Source: Cyanoderma ruficeps
Lineage: Eukaryota; Chordata; Aves; Passeriformes; Timaliidae
Direction: 5' to 3'
NCBI GenBank assembly: GCA_008694505.1
Contig: VZDJ01000034.1
Span: 2,433,557-2,497,556, forward strand
Length of the DNA: 64,000 nt
The position numbers and the translations under genes were made by a program. This document shows positions 24,451 to 36,800 of the stretch, in pieces. The notes beneath the pieces are model-generated. The model worked only from the letters and a program-made list of their open reading frames with translations. It made no database searches and was not told the origin of the DNA. How positions within the stretch are numbered: the stretch's first letter is position 1; every line of letters begins with the position of its first letter.

Positions 24451-26384
24451 GACTCCAACTTGACTCTGTATTGCCAGTCTCTGGTGGGCCCTGCCCTTGG
24501 GGGTGATGGTTTGGATTGGATCACAACCTTGGGTTGGGATTTTTGGCAGAATTGGGACAGTTTTTGGTGATGACCACCTGTAGCTTGCTTTGCTTCAGAA
24601 CCATAACCCTGGTGAGACCTCCATGCCCAGGAAGCTGGAGATGGGACACACGATGCAGGTTTGTCCTCTGATGGGGCTTGGCAAATTTGGCTCAGCCTGC
24701 AGAGACCTTCAGAGCCAGGCTTGGGTGGGAAGGGTCTCTTCTGCCCCTGAAGAAGTGTCTTGGCTCAGGAGGGCTGAAGGAGGCTGGCCAGTTTGGAATG
24801 AAGGGCCACTGCACTGACACCAGCACTTGTACCTTCCCCAGCAGCAGCCAGAATCCATGGGGAGACTCCACCCCTGGGTGACTCCAGGGACAGAAATACC
24901 TCCCTGGCCTCAGCTTCCCCCTGGCTAAGGCACCACCACCAGCCACACAGCAATGACTTGATCCAGAGCAAGGAGAGGAGACCAAGACCCAGCCCCAATT
25001 CAACCACAGGCAAAGGGTGACTGCTGCCTGTCACAGGGACACACGCTCAGTGCCCAGAGCCTGGTGGCACCACACAAACCCTGCATGAGTCATCTTTGAC
25101 TTGAGCAGCACCATTTTTCCGTTCGCCTTCCAAAGGGATCATTAATCACAGAGGAAGGGGCAGGGGAATCCTTGCGGGTCCATCCCCGGGTCAAAGAGCA
25201 GCCGAGCTGCCCTGCCTCAGCACGGACGGGCTGCTGAGGGTGTGAGTAACGCTGCCGGGCCAGCATTAGTCAGCAGAAGTCAGGACTGAGCCCGGCTCAC
25301 CGGGCTCCTCTGCCAGGGAGGAGGCTCCAAGGGGAGCTCTCGGGGAGCTTTGGCCTTGTGCAATGCCTGTGACGTGCAGAACCTCCTTCCTCTCCGCTTC
25401 AGGATACTGCAACTCAGCACCTTCCCGTGCCGTGGTAAGTCACAAGGCTACCTTTGCTCTGGGATTACGTAGAGAGCGGGATTAAACCCGCAGGTGCCCC
25501 GGAGCCCGCGGTCATTCCCGGCTCCCGTGGGGAGGCTCCGGCCGTGGCAGCGGGAGCTGAGTCGGCACGGGCGCGCTCCGACTTGATCCCCGCGGAGGGA
25601 ATTGTGCAAACAGGCTGCGATGGGAGGTGACGCAGAGTTTTCCTGGGCTTCCCGGAGCTGAGGTAGGTGATGGCCGGGGCCATGGGGCACCGTACACCCG
25701 GCAGCAGAGCCGTGCTCAGCCGTGTGGCAGTGCCAGCCTGCTGCCTGCGCTGAGTTTGCTGCAATGAGAACCGGCACAACAAAACCAACTCCCTTCACTT
25801 TCCCAAACCGCTGTGAGGAAGAAGAGGAGAGGGAGGGGGCAATGCCCGGCAGCACACTGGGAGGGTCACAGGGTGGGTGACAACCTGGTTTATTGACCCG
25901 AGTGTACGAGGTGGCCATAGGTGCGTTCCTTCCTAGCCGGGACAGCTCACTCCTCCTGCAGTTGTACTGTCACCCACTTCCCCAAAACGTCAAAGCCCGT
26001 GGACAGGGGTGTGCCTCAGTTTCCCCATGCCTGAGATACTGCGGCTGGGTGGCTGGCAGAGGCTTGGTGCTGTTGTAAAGTGGAATGTGGTGATTTTTTT
26101 TTGTCTTGGACTGTGTTTTATGAGCTTGATGCAAGCGCTGCCTTCCTGGGCAGAGCAGGAGTTGTGTAGTGGCAATGCGGTGGGGCTGCTTCCAGCTGTG
26201 GCCGGGCAGGGCTCGTCTAGTGAGGTTAACAGTGTAGAGGCAGGCAAAAATTCATAAACCCAAAGGGCTTCTGCCCAGTTCTTCATCGTTTTGGCTGTTC
26301 AACAAAATTTATAAAGCAGGTCCGCTGTGAGGGGCTTGGAAACAGGCAGCCCAGGCAGCAGGGTAAGGGCAGGTAATAGTGCAC
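24451..26384. other. Noncoding sequence upstream of the internal CpG island
   Basis: Mostly unique sequence. A small CpG-rich patch lies at about 25470-25620. A 32-nt segment 25403-25434 is flanked by strong acceptor and donor consensus and could be a micro-exon (see findings). Otherwise nothing was recognised. Confidence 0.5.
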
Positions 26385-26614
26385 TGTGGACCATAGGGAA
26401 GAAAATACTCGTGTTAGGAAAAATTTCCTCACTGAAGGAGTGGTTAAGCATTGGAATGGGCTCCTCAGGGGAAGTGGTGGAGTCGTCATCCCTAGAAGTG
26501 TTCAAAAAACCAGCAGATGTGACACTGTGCCATATGGTTTAGTGGCCGTGGTGCTATTTGATTAAAAGTTGGACTTGATCTTGGAAGTCTTTCCCAACCT
26601 TAATGATTCTGTGG
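26385..26614 (+). mobile_element. CR1 LINE fragment (about 230 bp)
   Basis: AAAAATTTCCTCACTGAAGG, GTGGTTAAGCATTGGAATGG, GGTGGAGTCGTCATCCCTAG, ATGGTTTAGTGGCCGTGG and a CCCAACCTTAATGATTCTGTG terminus. The copy abuts the KAZRN internal CpG island. Confidence 0.95.
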
Positions 26615-26799
26615 AAACGCTGTACGGGCGTGCTGAGTTTCAGAGAGTTTTGTTGTTCTGGTGTATTTTCACGTGGCTTTTGTCATAGAAAGGCAGGTGG
26701 TTTCTGCGTTCTCAACGGGTTTTGCTTTGTCTCTGCTCACGCCATCCCATATAAAATAAGTAACAACTGCATTGCGAGAAAAAACACCGCACGTGTTTG

Positions 26800-27850
26800 C
26801 CTTGCTGGCCCGAGCCGTGCGCTGGCACCGGGGCTGCCTCGCCACCCTCCTGCCTCAGTTTCCCCCCCGTGCTGCTGGCCGGGTATCTCGAACAGCGGCG
26901 GCGATGGAGCGGCCGGGACGCGGCTCTGGCCGCTGGGTGGGTGGCAGCGGCGGGAGCGATGGATGATTCCAGCCGGGAATCATTTCCGCCGCCGGCCGGC
27001 CGCTGGTTCCTGCGCGGCCCCGGAGCTCCGGGAGACTTGTGGGGGCCCCCGTCCCGCTCACCTCGGGCCGTGCGGGGCAGAGCCACTCCTCCGAGCCGTG
27101 ACATCAAGCGACCGGCGAGAGGTCAAATTCCCGGCGCAGGTAGCGCTGGCCGCACTTCCGCGCACCGCCGAGCGGTACCGGGGAGGAGCCGCCCGCCCGG
27201 GGACCCCCCCGCGCCCCCGGCCGCCCCCGGGCCCGCCGTGCCCCGCCATGAAGTCGGAGCAGGAGGAGAGCGAGGCGGGGACGTGCCGCTGCCAGCCGGG
27301 CTCCGCTCCGCGCCCGGCCCATTGTCCGGCTGCCCGGGCGCGGCGAGCGGCGGCCGCGGACGATGCTCCGGGCACAGCGCTGTGCCCCCGCTCGGCCCAC
27401 GCAGGTAAGAGGGTCCCCGGAGGGTCCCCGGGAGCGGTCGCAGCCCGGCGTGCACGGCTTTCCTTCCCCTCGCTCGCTTTGTGCTTGGAGCTCGCTTCCT
27501 CCTGGGAGAAACAAAACAACGCTGGAGCGCGCCGGGAGCCGCCGGGGCCGCGGGGAGGGTGGCGGTGGTGGCCGCGCTGTCCCCACGCCCGGGGCCAGCC
27601 AGGGGCAGGGGCGAGGGGCTTCGTGTCCCCGCGGCGCTGGGGAGGGCCGGCCGGGCGGCTCCCGGTGCCCCGTAGTCCATCTTGGCTCCCGGAGAAGTTG
27701 GAGCCAGCCGGGAGCTGCCGGAGGGCTCGGAGTCGGGCCGGGGGCTGCCGCGGGGGTCGCAGCCCGCCGGCCTGTGGCTCTTTGCCCTGTGTGCTCCTGG
27801 CAGCCTCCACAAGCCCCAGCCTGGCCCGCAAGCCCCTCTGCTCACCCTTC
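26800..27850 (+). promoter_or_regulatory. CpG island, putative internal KAZRN promoter
   Basis: About 1 kb of very GC-rich, CpG-dense sequence stands in AT-rich intronic surroundings. It brackets the candidate alternative first exon and its donor. Vertebrate KAZRN is known to use more than one promoter, giving different N-termini. No TATA box is evident, as expected for a CpG-island promoter. The transcription start was not determined. Long frames on both strands here are by-products of GC richness. Confidence 0.7.
27248..27404 (+). CDS. KAZRN: Kazrin alternative first coding exon (52 codons plus 1 nt)
   Basis: The ATG sits in CGCCATGA context inside the CpG island. The 157 coding nt end at the strong donor GCAG|GTAAGA in phase 1, which is exactly the phase needed by the acceptor at 33204, so the frame continues into the conserved LLREEV segment. 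The encoded N-terminus starts MKSEQEESEAG and is rich in Ala, Arg, Cys and Pro. It does not clearly match the human N-termini I remember, although one human isoform has a comparable short GC-rich first exon. The frame is open upstream to beyond 26603, so the start codon is a judgement. The canonical long first exon would lie upstream, outside the window. Confidence 0.55.
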
Positions 27851-30800
27851 ATACTTGCACAGGAGTTTGGATGTGGTTTTATTTATTTACATCCCCTGTG
27901 AGACGCCCGCTAGCATGCGGCCGGGGCAGACCAGAGGCTGGGCGACTGCGTGGTGGGAATAGTCCTTATTTTTGGGGTGGGGGATGCCAGGACGTGGAGG
28001 TAACTTGGCAAGCAGGTGGTCTTTGCACATCCTGCCCCAGCTGGGTGATGGGGCTTGGGGTCAGTGTGTGTGGCTGGGTGTCCTGTCCTGGAGCTGTGAC
28101 CGTGTGGGCACACCGAGGACAAGCTGGTGTCTAACTCAGGAAATGCTCCGAAGTGGTTTGCAAGGATTTGCTCTCACTGGGTGAGAGCTTTACCCTGAAA
28201 TTCTTACGGATTGTCTGTGGCCGGCTGCAACAGCTCACTCATAGCACTGCACCAACAGCACAGGGTGGAAATAAAAGCTTATTTATAATTAAGAGATAGG
28301 TGTGCAAAGCCAAAATTTATTTTATTGATCCAAGAGGCTCTGCTGAGCGCCCTGGTACCCACCCAGGAGGGAGCACTGGGTGGCTGACAGCTCCTCTGAG
28401 GTCATGGGGAGCCACAGTGCTGCAGAGACTCTGCACTGAGGGATGTGCCTGGGATGCACAGCAGGACTGGGCTGAAGTGGTCATTTACAAATGTCAGGCC
28501 CTTGCTCTTACTCCCTTGAGGAGACGATGCTGTGGGGTGGAGATGGGGCTCATTTTGAGCCACTGTGAGTCCATCATGGTGTCTAGGTGTTGAAGGGAGA
28601 GGTTGGATGTGTTGCCTTTGCCCCAGCAAGTCCTGGGCAGTGGCAGTAGTGTCCTTACTCTCTTACAAATGGTTTGGGTTGGAGGGACCTTAAAGCCCAT
28701 CTCATCCCAGCCCCTGGCATGGGCAGGGACACCTTCCACTCTCCCAGGTTGCTCCAAGCTCTGTCCAACCTGACAGCCACAGCTTCTCTGGACGCCCTGT
28801 GCCAGGGCCTTCCCACTCTCACAGGGAAGAATTTCTTCCTGATATCCCATCTAACTGTGCCCTCTGTCCGTGAGAAGCCATTCCCCACTGTCCTGTCACT
28901 TCAAGACCCTTGTCAGAAGTCCCTCTCCAGCTTTCTGCCCATTTGCAAGAGGGAAGTCCCAAGCTGAGAAGCTACTTAAAAATCAGAGATGATGAGCTGC
29001 TCTTTAAAGAACAAACCCAGTTCATCCCTGAGTCTCGAATCTTTTTTTTTTTCTAATAAAGTTCTTTATGACCCTTGCATTTCTCATCTTAGGACAGAGG
29101 TGTGTGCGCATGTATATTTATCCTGCTGATGTTCTGGATAAAAACTCACCCTTGACTTGTGCCCAGCAAAGCAAAAACCATCTCACTGTCAAACTCACAA
29201 AAGCGGCACAAAATGCAGCTTTCACCTGAGATACTGATTCACCCACACGAGCCTCGTCGTTTGTTCTGCATCCATTTTTAATATGTCCCCTCCAAAGGCA
29301 GAAATGCGTGTACAGCAGTCGTGTCAGCTGAGTTACATGGAAAAAAAAAAGGCATTTAAATGGATGTCTTTAAAGTGATGCCTGTTCCAAGGCCAGTAAA
29401 AGGCTTTGCTGCTGCATGGAGGGTTGGTCTGCTGCCCAGAGGAGTCCAAGATGGGATTTGCAGGAGCAGGAGTGGAAACTTCAGCCCCAAATGCTGTCTG
29501 GAGATGTTCACCACAATTTAAAGGAAAAAAAAAATCTCCTTGGCATTGTCTGTTAACACCCATCAGTAGCTGAAGCATAAAGGATGCAGAATCCAGCAGT
29601 GTCATGGAAGTTTAATGTGATCAACTGAAATATAATTAACAGCCAATTATTTCAGTGGGAATGGTAGTTTTCATCAGCTGGTCTGGGAAATGTTTAAATT
29701 GCATTAGTTCCATCTCTGCCCATTTGCAGCAGATTTGGAAGGAGTTGGAATGAGTGATGGGGCTTGTCCATGCAAGGCAATACCTCCTTCTCCTCTGGGT
29801 AGTCAGGAATTACAGAAGGCACTCAAGGCCCCTCCCTGCTCCCCCCAAACAAAGGTTAAAAAGAGGAGGGGAGATTTAAAAGGGACAAAAATATTGAGGG
29901 AAAAGTGCTGTGGAAGCTTTTTACATTGAGGTTGTTGCATTTAGGAGGCGATTCCTAATTTAACTTTGCACCCTGGTACAGTGATGCTTCCAAGGGTGAA
30001 CTGCGAAAAAAAAAAAAGACTTTAAAAAATACTCTTTTCTCCTGATTGCTTTTGCATCACGCTGTGGGGTGTGTGGAATCCCTTGGAGGGGCACTGAGCC
30101 CTGGTCCCTGCTAGACAGGGCTGATGCTCACTGCAAACTCCTTTGCAGCTTCAAGTAGAGGCACAGCTCCATCCAGCTCATAGGAATTACGTGGAAATCC
30201 TCCCTCAGCCATCTGTATGTGGAAGAAATAGAGGCTGAAATGAGGTTCCTGAATAATTGACCCCATTTTCCCAGCTATTGGAACTTTCCTGTAACGATCA
30301 CTAAGAGCTGCCTGCAAACAGGGTCATTTATGTGGGTACTTAAACCTGGCAGAGCAACAGGGGTTTTCTCCCGCCCTTGTTTTAAAATGAAGCTAAAATT
30401 TCCCTTTCAAGCTGAGTCTCTTAATGCAAATTATGCCAATAACATGTGGTTTCTCCATAGGGCCCCTGAGAGCAGGAGGTGCTGGAAAGGTGGGATGGAA
30501 GCTTGGAGGGGAGTGATGGAGAGCAGATGCTCCGTGCTGGGGGGGAAAGTGCTTCGAGGGGGAAAATTGGTGTGATTTTGGTGGGCAGAATACCAGAAGA
30601 AGCATTGGAGAGATGGAAATCCTGTACATAAGTGAGTGTCATTACAGATGTGTGCCCAGAGAATTTGTGGCTGCCCTGGATCCCTGGAAGTGTCCCAGGC
30701 CAGGTTGGACAGGGCTTGGAGCATCCTGGGATAGTGGAAGGTGTCCCTGCCCATGGCAGGGGGTGAAACAAGATGAGCTTTAAGCTCCCTTCCAACCCAA

Positions 30801-33800
30801 ACCAGTTTGTGATTCCGTGACATTGGCAGGAGTCCTGAGAGGGAGTTGGAAAGAGGGATTTTCCTATCAAACCCTGACTGCATGGATTGTGCTTTCCAAT
30901 TTTATATATATATATTTTTTAAACCGGATTTGGCTTTGCCATATATGTAATATATATATGCAGCAAATAACTATATATTGCAAAGCATAATCCTTTTTTC
31001 TGCAGACACATATATGTATATCTCAAATTTTATGTCAGAAAAAAGCAAGAATTTTGGATATATGGCTGATCAATAATTCAGGTTCTCCATAGGCTTTGGC
31101 TTGCAGCCGGCAGCGTGGGGAACATGTTGCTGCATGCTTCTCTCCAGATTACATCTGTAGCTTCTCATAGATCTCAGATTTTAATCCTTCAGCAGTTTCT
31201 GCCTGAATCAGGAGCTGAGTACTAAGTGGGGATGAAATTCCCTTGTTGCCTGTTTCGGAGAAGAGATGCTGTTCAGTTTTTTCAGTGTTTCTAACCATGA
31301 CCAGAGGGGATCAGGGCATTTTTGGAGAGCTGCACTGGGCAGTGCATTACAGCACCTTGGGCCATGCCCAAGGACCCCTCTGGAATTCTTTGCTGCAGAA
31401 TTCCCCCCGGGCTGTCTGTCCTTGGTGTTGTTTCCCCTCTCCCTTTCCCAGATCACTTCCTGCCGTGTGGGGATTTTCTTGGTTCCCACCAAATGCTGCA
31501 ATTTGCAGGAATCTGTCGGGATCAGTGCAAGCTGCCCTGCCTCCATCCTCATCTGCTGGTTAATTTTATTTTTTTTTAAAAAAAAGCAATTTGTTGCAGC
31601 CAGGGGTGTTTTGTGGGGCTGCAGGGGGCTTTCTGTGGCTGGGGAAGGCACTGGGTGGGTTTTGCACAGTAAATACTCCACCATCTGTGAGCCCTTCACA
31701 TCCTCTCAGGGTTCTCAGAGGCTGGAGGGGACACGCTGCATTTCTCCCATCCCCTGGGGAAGATCCTGTTGGCCTTGGCCTCCAGTTCTTGCTTTTTGCA
31801 CGGATTTCAAGAAAGCTCTTTGGGCTACACCAACCTCCCCCCCACCAAGCCCGGAGCTCGACTGTTCCTCATTAGTGACTTTATTGCTAAATAATTTACA
31901 GAATGGGGCCTTGCCAGTTTTCATTCGGGAAGCATTTCAAGTATGTGCAGCAGATTTTTGTGCCTTCCTGGTGCAGCTGCCGGGAGGGGGGAGCTGCCTC
32001 TCCCTGTCCTGCCGCCGGCCCGGCCTCGCTGCACCGGGAAGGAAACGGCCCCTGCACGTGCAGAGGGACCCGAGGAAGAATCAGGGGGAAAATCCCTGTG
32101 TTCCATGTCCAGTTGGTGTCCTCCAGGCTTGCTGCTACACGAGGGCACCGGGGAAAGGACACAACCGGGGTGGTTTGGAGAGGAGGTGTTTGGGTTTCGT
32201 TTCTGTTTCATTTTCCTGCTCAGTGTGTGATGGACATTTTTTGTCCACAATGGCAACCCAGGAGGATGTGGATGTCCCATCCCTGGAAGTGTTCAAGTCC
32301 AGGTTGGATTTAGAGCCACCTGGTCTAGTGGGAAGTGTCCCTGGCTATGGCAGGGGGTAGGGCTGGATGGTCTTTAAGGTCCCTTCCAAGCCAAACCATT
32401 CCATAATTCTATGAAAACAATACGCCACTTTGGGATGTGAAAGGGCTTTTCTCCACCTGTTTTTAAAGGGGAGGGAAAGCAAAGCCAGACTTGGAGGGAG
32501 GATTGCAGCAGCACCTGCACAGCCCAAAAGGGTTTTGCAGGATGAGGGTGATGGGTGCACTGTGGAAAGAGCAGAAAAGCACTTTATTACACTAAACAGT
32601 GGGTGCAGCTGTAGGAAATGAGGTGCTGGAACTTTTCTCATTCCTGCTGTGGAGAGGATCCCGGCTGGTTCTGCCAGGATGCTCCTGCAGTGTAGCTGCT
32701 TGGAGGAGTGAGCAGTCACTGGGTGTAAATCTGCAAAATTCAGGATCTGGGGCTGTGGATGGAAGCATCATCTTCCCTTTTCCAGTCTCGCTGTGGTTTT
32801 GTTGAGTGTGCCCTGAGCATGTGGGTGGCTGGAGGCAGAGCTGAGATGTGTGGGAGCTCAGGAGGCTCTGTTGGAGCCCAGCCCTGTCAGTGAGTGGTTT
32901 GGATAGGAAAGTCCTTCTTGGTTTCTTATGACTATTTACTATTACTATTACATATTAACATCTACTTTTATTTTTTTAATGCAAAGCCGTCACCTCCATC
33001 AAAGTGGAGGCTCCCCACCTCCTTCCTAGTGCCTTCCCCATCCATCCTCCTCCTTCTCCAGTCCATGGGGCAGGTTTTGGGCTGTGCAGAGCCAGCAGGG
33101 AGAGGCCAGCCCAGCAGCATTTCCCCGGGGTTGGAGTTTCCAGCAGGGGCTGTGCCGGGAGCCCGTCGCTCACTTCCTCACATTGTGTCTCCTCTTCCTC
33201 CAGCGCTGCTGCGGGAGGAGGTGGCCCAGCTGCAGGAGGAGGTCCACCTGCTCCGGCAAATGAAGGAAATGCTGACCAAGGACCTGGAGGAGACCCACGG
33301 CAGCAAGTCCCCCGAGGTGCTCTCGTCCACCGAGCTGAAGGTGCAGCTGGCACAGAAGGAGCAGGAGCTGGCGCGGGCCAAGGAGGCTCTGCAGGGTAAG
33401 GGCTGCGCCTCCCTCTGCTGCAGCACCCTCAGCTTTTCAAAAAGTTAATCAATGAGGAAAGGAAAAGCCATCCTTTTCACTTGGAGTCTGCAGAGTGCAT
33501 TCGCCAGGCACTCCAGGTGGGGGTTTGGTGTCCCTGGGATCCCCCACTCTGCTTCCCTGGCCAGGCAAGGGGTGGTGTGGGGCTGGGAAGGACTGGGGTG
33601 TAGCAGTGGGCTGGGAAATGGGAAATGGGATGTGAGGGCTGATTGCAGCACTGCAAAGGAATTCCTCCACAGCTGTAGAGTAGAGCCCAGGCAGCAGCTG
33701 AAATGCAGCTGGAGATGGGGTTTGGGTTGGATTTGAGCCCCTCGGACTTGTAGGAGGGAAGCTGTGAGTTTCCTGGTGACTTTCCTTGTCCCACATGGAA

Positions 33801-36800
33801 TTACCTCCAGGTAATATGCGGGGTCCCCTCCTTCCTTCCCCCCTGCCTTTGGGGTTTTTTGTGGCAGTCAAGGCTGTGCTCTCCCTTCCTCACCAGCACA
33901 GCAAACCTTGGGACTGGGGGGGTGTGTGGAGCGAAATACAACATTGCAGCTTTTCCACCCTAAACCCAAGCTGACAATAAATCCAGGCTGGATGGTTTGT
34001 TAGCTGGAGCCGGGGGATGATCCTGAGCAGGGAAGGCTCTCACGTATCAAACCCTGGCAGCGCCGAGGCTCTAAATATCATCTCAAATCCCCAGCACAGC
34101 GAGTGTAACTTGCACTTGTCAGCTCGTGTTTGCGGATTATGAGGAGAAGCTGTCAAAAGTTTTCAGGCTCACAGGCTGAGAGGCACGTGGGGAGCTGTGG
34201 GGCCTCTGCATCTCCCCCTGTCCGGGGTGCTGGGATGCTCGGGGGCACAGGGAAACGGGCTGAGTCAGTGTTTGGGGAAAGGACTTCAGAAAATTTTGTT
34301 ATCGCTCTCTGATGTACAGAAACATCCCTTTTATATCAGCAACAGCCAAAGCAGCTCCAAAATCCTGCCTCCCCCCACACCGCCAGTGCAGCCTCAGGCA
34401 GCAGGAAATGCCCTGGGTTTATAGAACTGTAATTGGAGGAGAAAAAACCGTAATTAGGGAATATTTGCTCCGTGTGGATGGGGCAGGGAGGGAAGTGCTG
34501 ATAAATGCAAAATGCACAAACACAGTTACAAAAAGAGTAAGAAGTCATCTCAGAAGCTGCAATGAGGTTATATGTGCTTCTGTGGAGGATAGTCCAGCGA
34601 AAAAGTGAGTTTGGCTTGAAAATTGTGAGTATTTAAGGAATATAATATTGGGTTTTATTGGGCTTTTACTTGTATTCAAGCCTCTGAGCTTGGTTTTCCA
34701 GGACTTGTCTGCAGGTGTGGTGGCTAGGAAGAGAGAATCTCAGTTGCCTCTTGGATGGGCACATAGCAAGAAGCTTTTTCTCAATTGATGCTCCTTCCCT
34801 ATCCTGCAATATTAAGAAGCTTCTGTGATTTTTGGGAAAGTTGTCTGTGCTGGATCTGGGCTGGAGGCTCTGGGCAGCAGAGCGGGCTTGGCAGTGACTT
34901 AGATGGATAACTTGAAAACGAGATCAGCAGCTGCAGGGGGAAAAAAAAAATCCTTTTTCCTTTCCATGAAAAATCGTCCAGAGAGAAACGTAGCCAAAAA
35001 TGGAGGGAAAACAGTGTCTGGTGACTGGCTCTGCCAGGGGAGACGGATCTGCTGATGGACACGGTGGGGAGATCATGGCTCTGTAGTGAGGAACTGCAGG
35101 ATAAGGCCCTGCCAGGAGCACAGGGAGACTTGGCCACGCTGTCCTGTAGTTCAGGGATCTGTGTCAGCTGTGTCCTGCAGCCAGAGCATCTCCCAGGAGC
35201 AGCTCCTCCTCACAGCCTGCATTCCTGCATCCCCAGTCCCACATCCTCACCAAAGGCTGCCCCACATCCAGCAGCACTGGCTGCAGCATCCCTGTGCCTG
35301 CAGCAGCCCACGATCCGTGGTGGGTCCTGTGGAATGTCATTAGCAGATAAATTATATGGAAATCTGTCATCGTTGCTGGCTCTGAGCCTGGAAGTGCAGC
35401 CCAGATGGATCTTGGCTTGCTGGGCTGTGCTGCAGAGGGAAGCAAAGAGGGTTTGCTGGTCGGGGGCTCCAGCAGTTTTTAAGAGCCTTTATTTTGCACA
35501 TCCACACAGGGTTTTGTTTGTGATGGTCTCCATGGAGGGTGGGTTCATTGCCCCCTTTTAGAGGTTCATTTCCAGCCCTTCCCAACAGCATTTGGCACAG
35601 GGATAAAGCTGATAAGCCTGTGCTGCATCTTCCTGTGCCGTGCTAGCAAGTCCTTGCTGTGGAGGGTAGGAGCAGGGACCTGGCCCAGCACAGGGTGCTC
35701 TGCAAGAGCAACTCGATCATTTCCTTTATTTCTGCCAGCATGTGCTTTGTGCATCTTTATTCCATTTTCTTCTGGGCTAATTCCATCTCTTGCTCTTTTT
35801 TTTCAATCCACTAACATCCAATTAAAATCCCACAGTGCTACGTCCTACTGCCCTCTCCACTTCAGCCAGGGCTGGGACTCTGAATTGTGCCTCCAGCATC
35901 AGAGCAGTCATTATTTCCCCCTGGCTGGAAGGGTGTGGATGTGGTCTGGATTTCTGGTGTGGAAGTCCCTGATGGGAGAAGTTGCAGACAGCTTTATTAC
36001 TGCTGGTCCTGCTGCGGGCAGGGACTGTGCCCAAGTGCCTGGGGGATCAAGGAGCCTCTTGGCTGGGTGACATCCATGAGTGTGTGGGCTGATGGCAGAA
36101 ACCCCATTTCTGGGAAGGTTTATCCAATATGCTGGAGCTTGCCTGCGGGATTATCACACAGAGAGCAAACCTGGTTTGTTTCCTTTTTGAGTGCCAGGGT
36201 GGAAACCTCAGGCTGGCTTTCCCTGCTGCTTGGAAAGGCATGAACCAGCTTCATGTCTGCTCCACAAATGGGTTGTGGCCTGGTTTTCTGCCTCCCTCAC
36301 CTTCAGCTCAAAGCTGTGACTCCCCAGAAATAGTATTTGTGTTGGGGAAAGCCCCCTACAGAGATCCACAGCACCCTCAGCCTGCTGCCATGATGGGCTC
36401 GTAGCAAAGAAATGGGTGGACAGGTGTCCCAGTGGATGGATGACCCAGAAGATGGGGACTGCATCAGATGGATGATCCCAGGAGGATTTGTGACCTGGCA
36501 GATGGGTGTCCCAGAAGATGGGTGTCCCACTGGATGGATGTCCTGGCAGTTGGATGTCCTGACTGATGGATGACCCAGCCAAGGAAGCCATCTCCCCTGT
36601 GAGGACATGGATCTCTACGGAAAACTTGTTGTTCTCCTTTGAAGACCCACCTGAAGCTTTCAGAAGTCGTTCACCACCTTGTTGGCTGCTGGGTTAGGTT
36701 TGGAAAGCCCTTGGCTGTTACCAGGTCAACTCCCCCAGGGAGAATTGCCTCACCTAACTTTTTCCTGAAACTTGACCCTGGGCTCTAATTTCCTGCCTGC

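Larger units (their letters stand above)
27405..33203 (+). other. KAZRN: KAZRN intron after the alternative first exon
   Basis: About 5.8 kb. The first 450 bp belong to the CpG island. It contains CR1 copies at 28668, 30655 and 32250, A/T runs, and a TA-rich stretch at 30900-31050. GC-rich frames at 31900-32300 look like shadow ORFs with no family match. No further exon is required, because the phases on both sides agree. Confidence 0.75.

Noticed and set aside
27058..27852. Long minus-strand frames across the CpG island
   Set aside because: GC-rich DNA lacks stop codons. No homology and no splice sites were seen.
26603..27901. A 432-codon + frame through the CpG island
   Set aside because: Most of it is CR1 and GC-rich promoter sequence. 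Only the portion from 27248 to the donor at 27404 is supported as kazrin coding.
31266..32360. A 364-codon + frame in KAZRN intron 1
   Set aside because: Includes a CR1 tail and poly-Lys/Phe low complexity. No domain was recognised, and the phases of the flanking kazrin exons do not need it.
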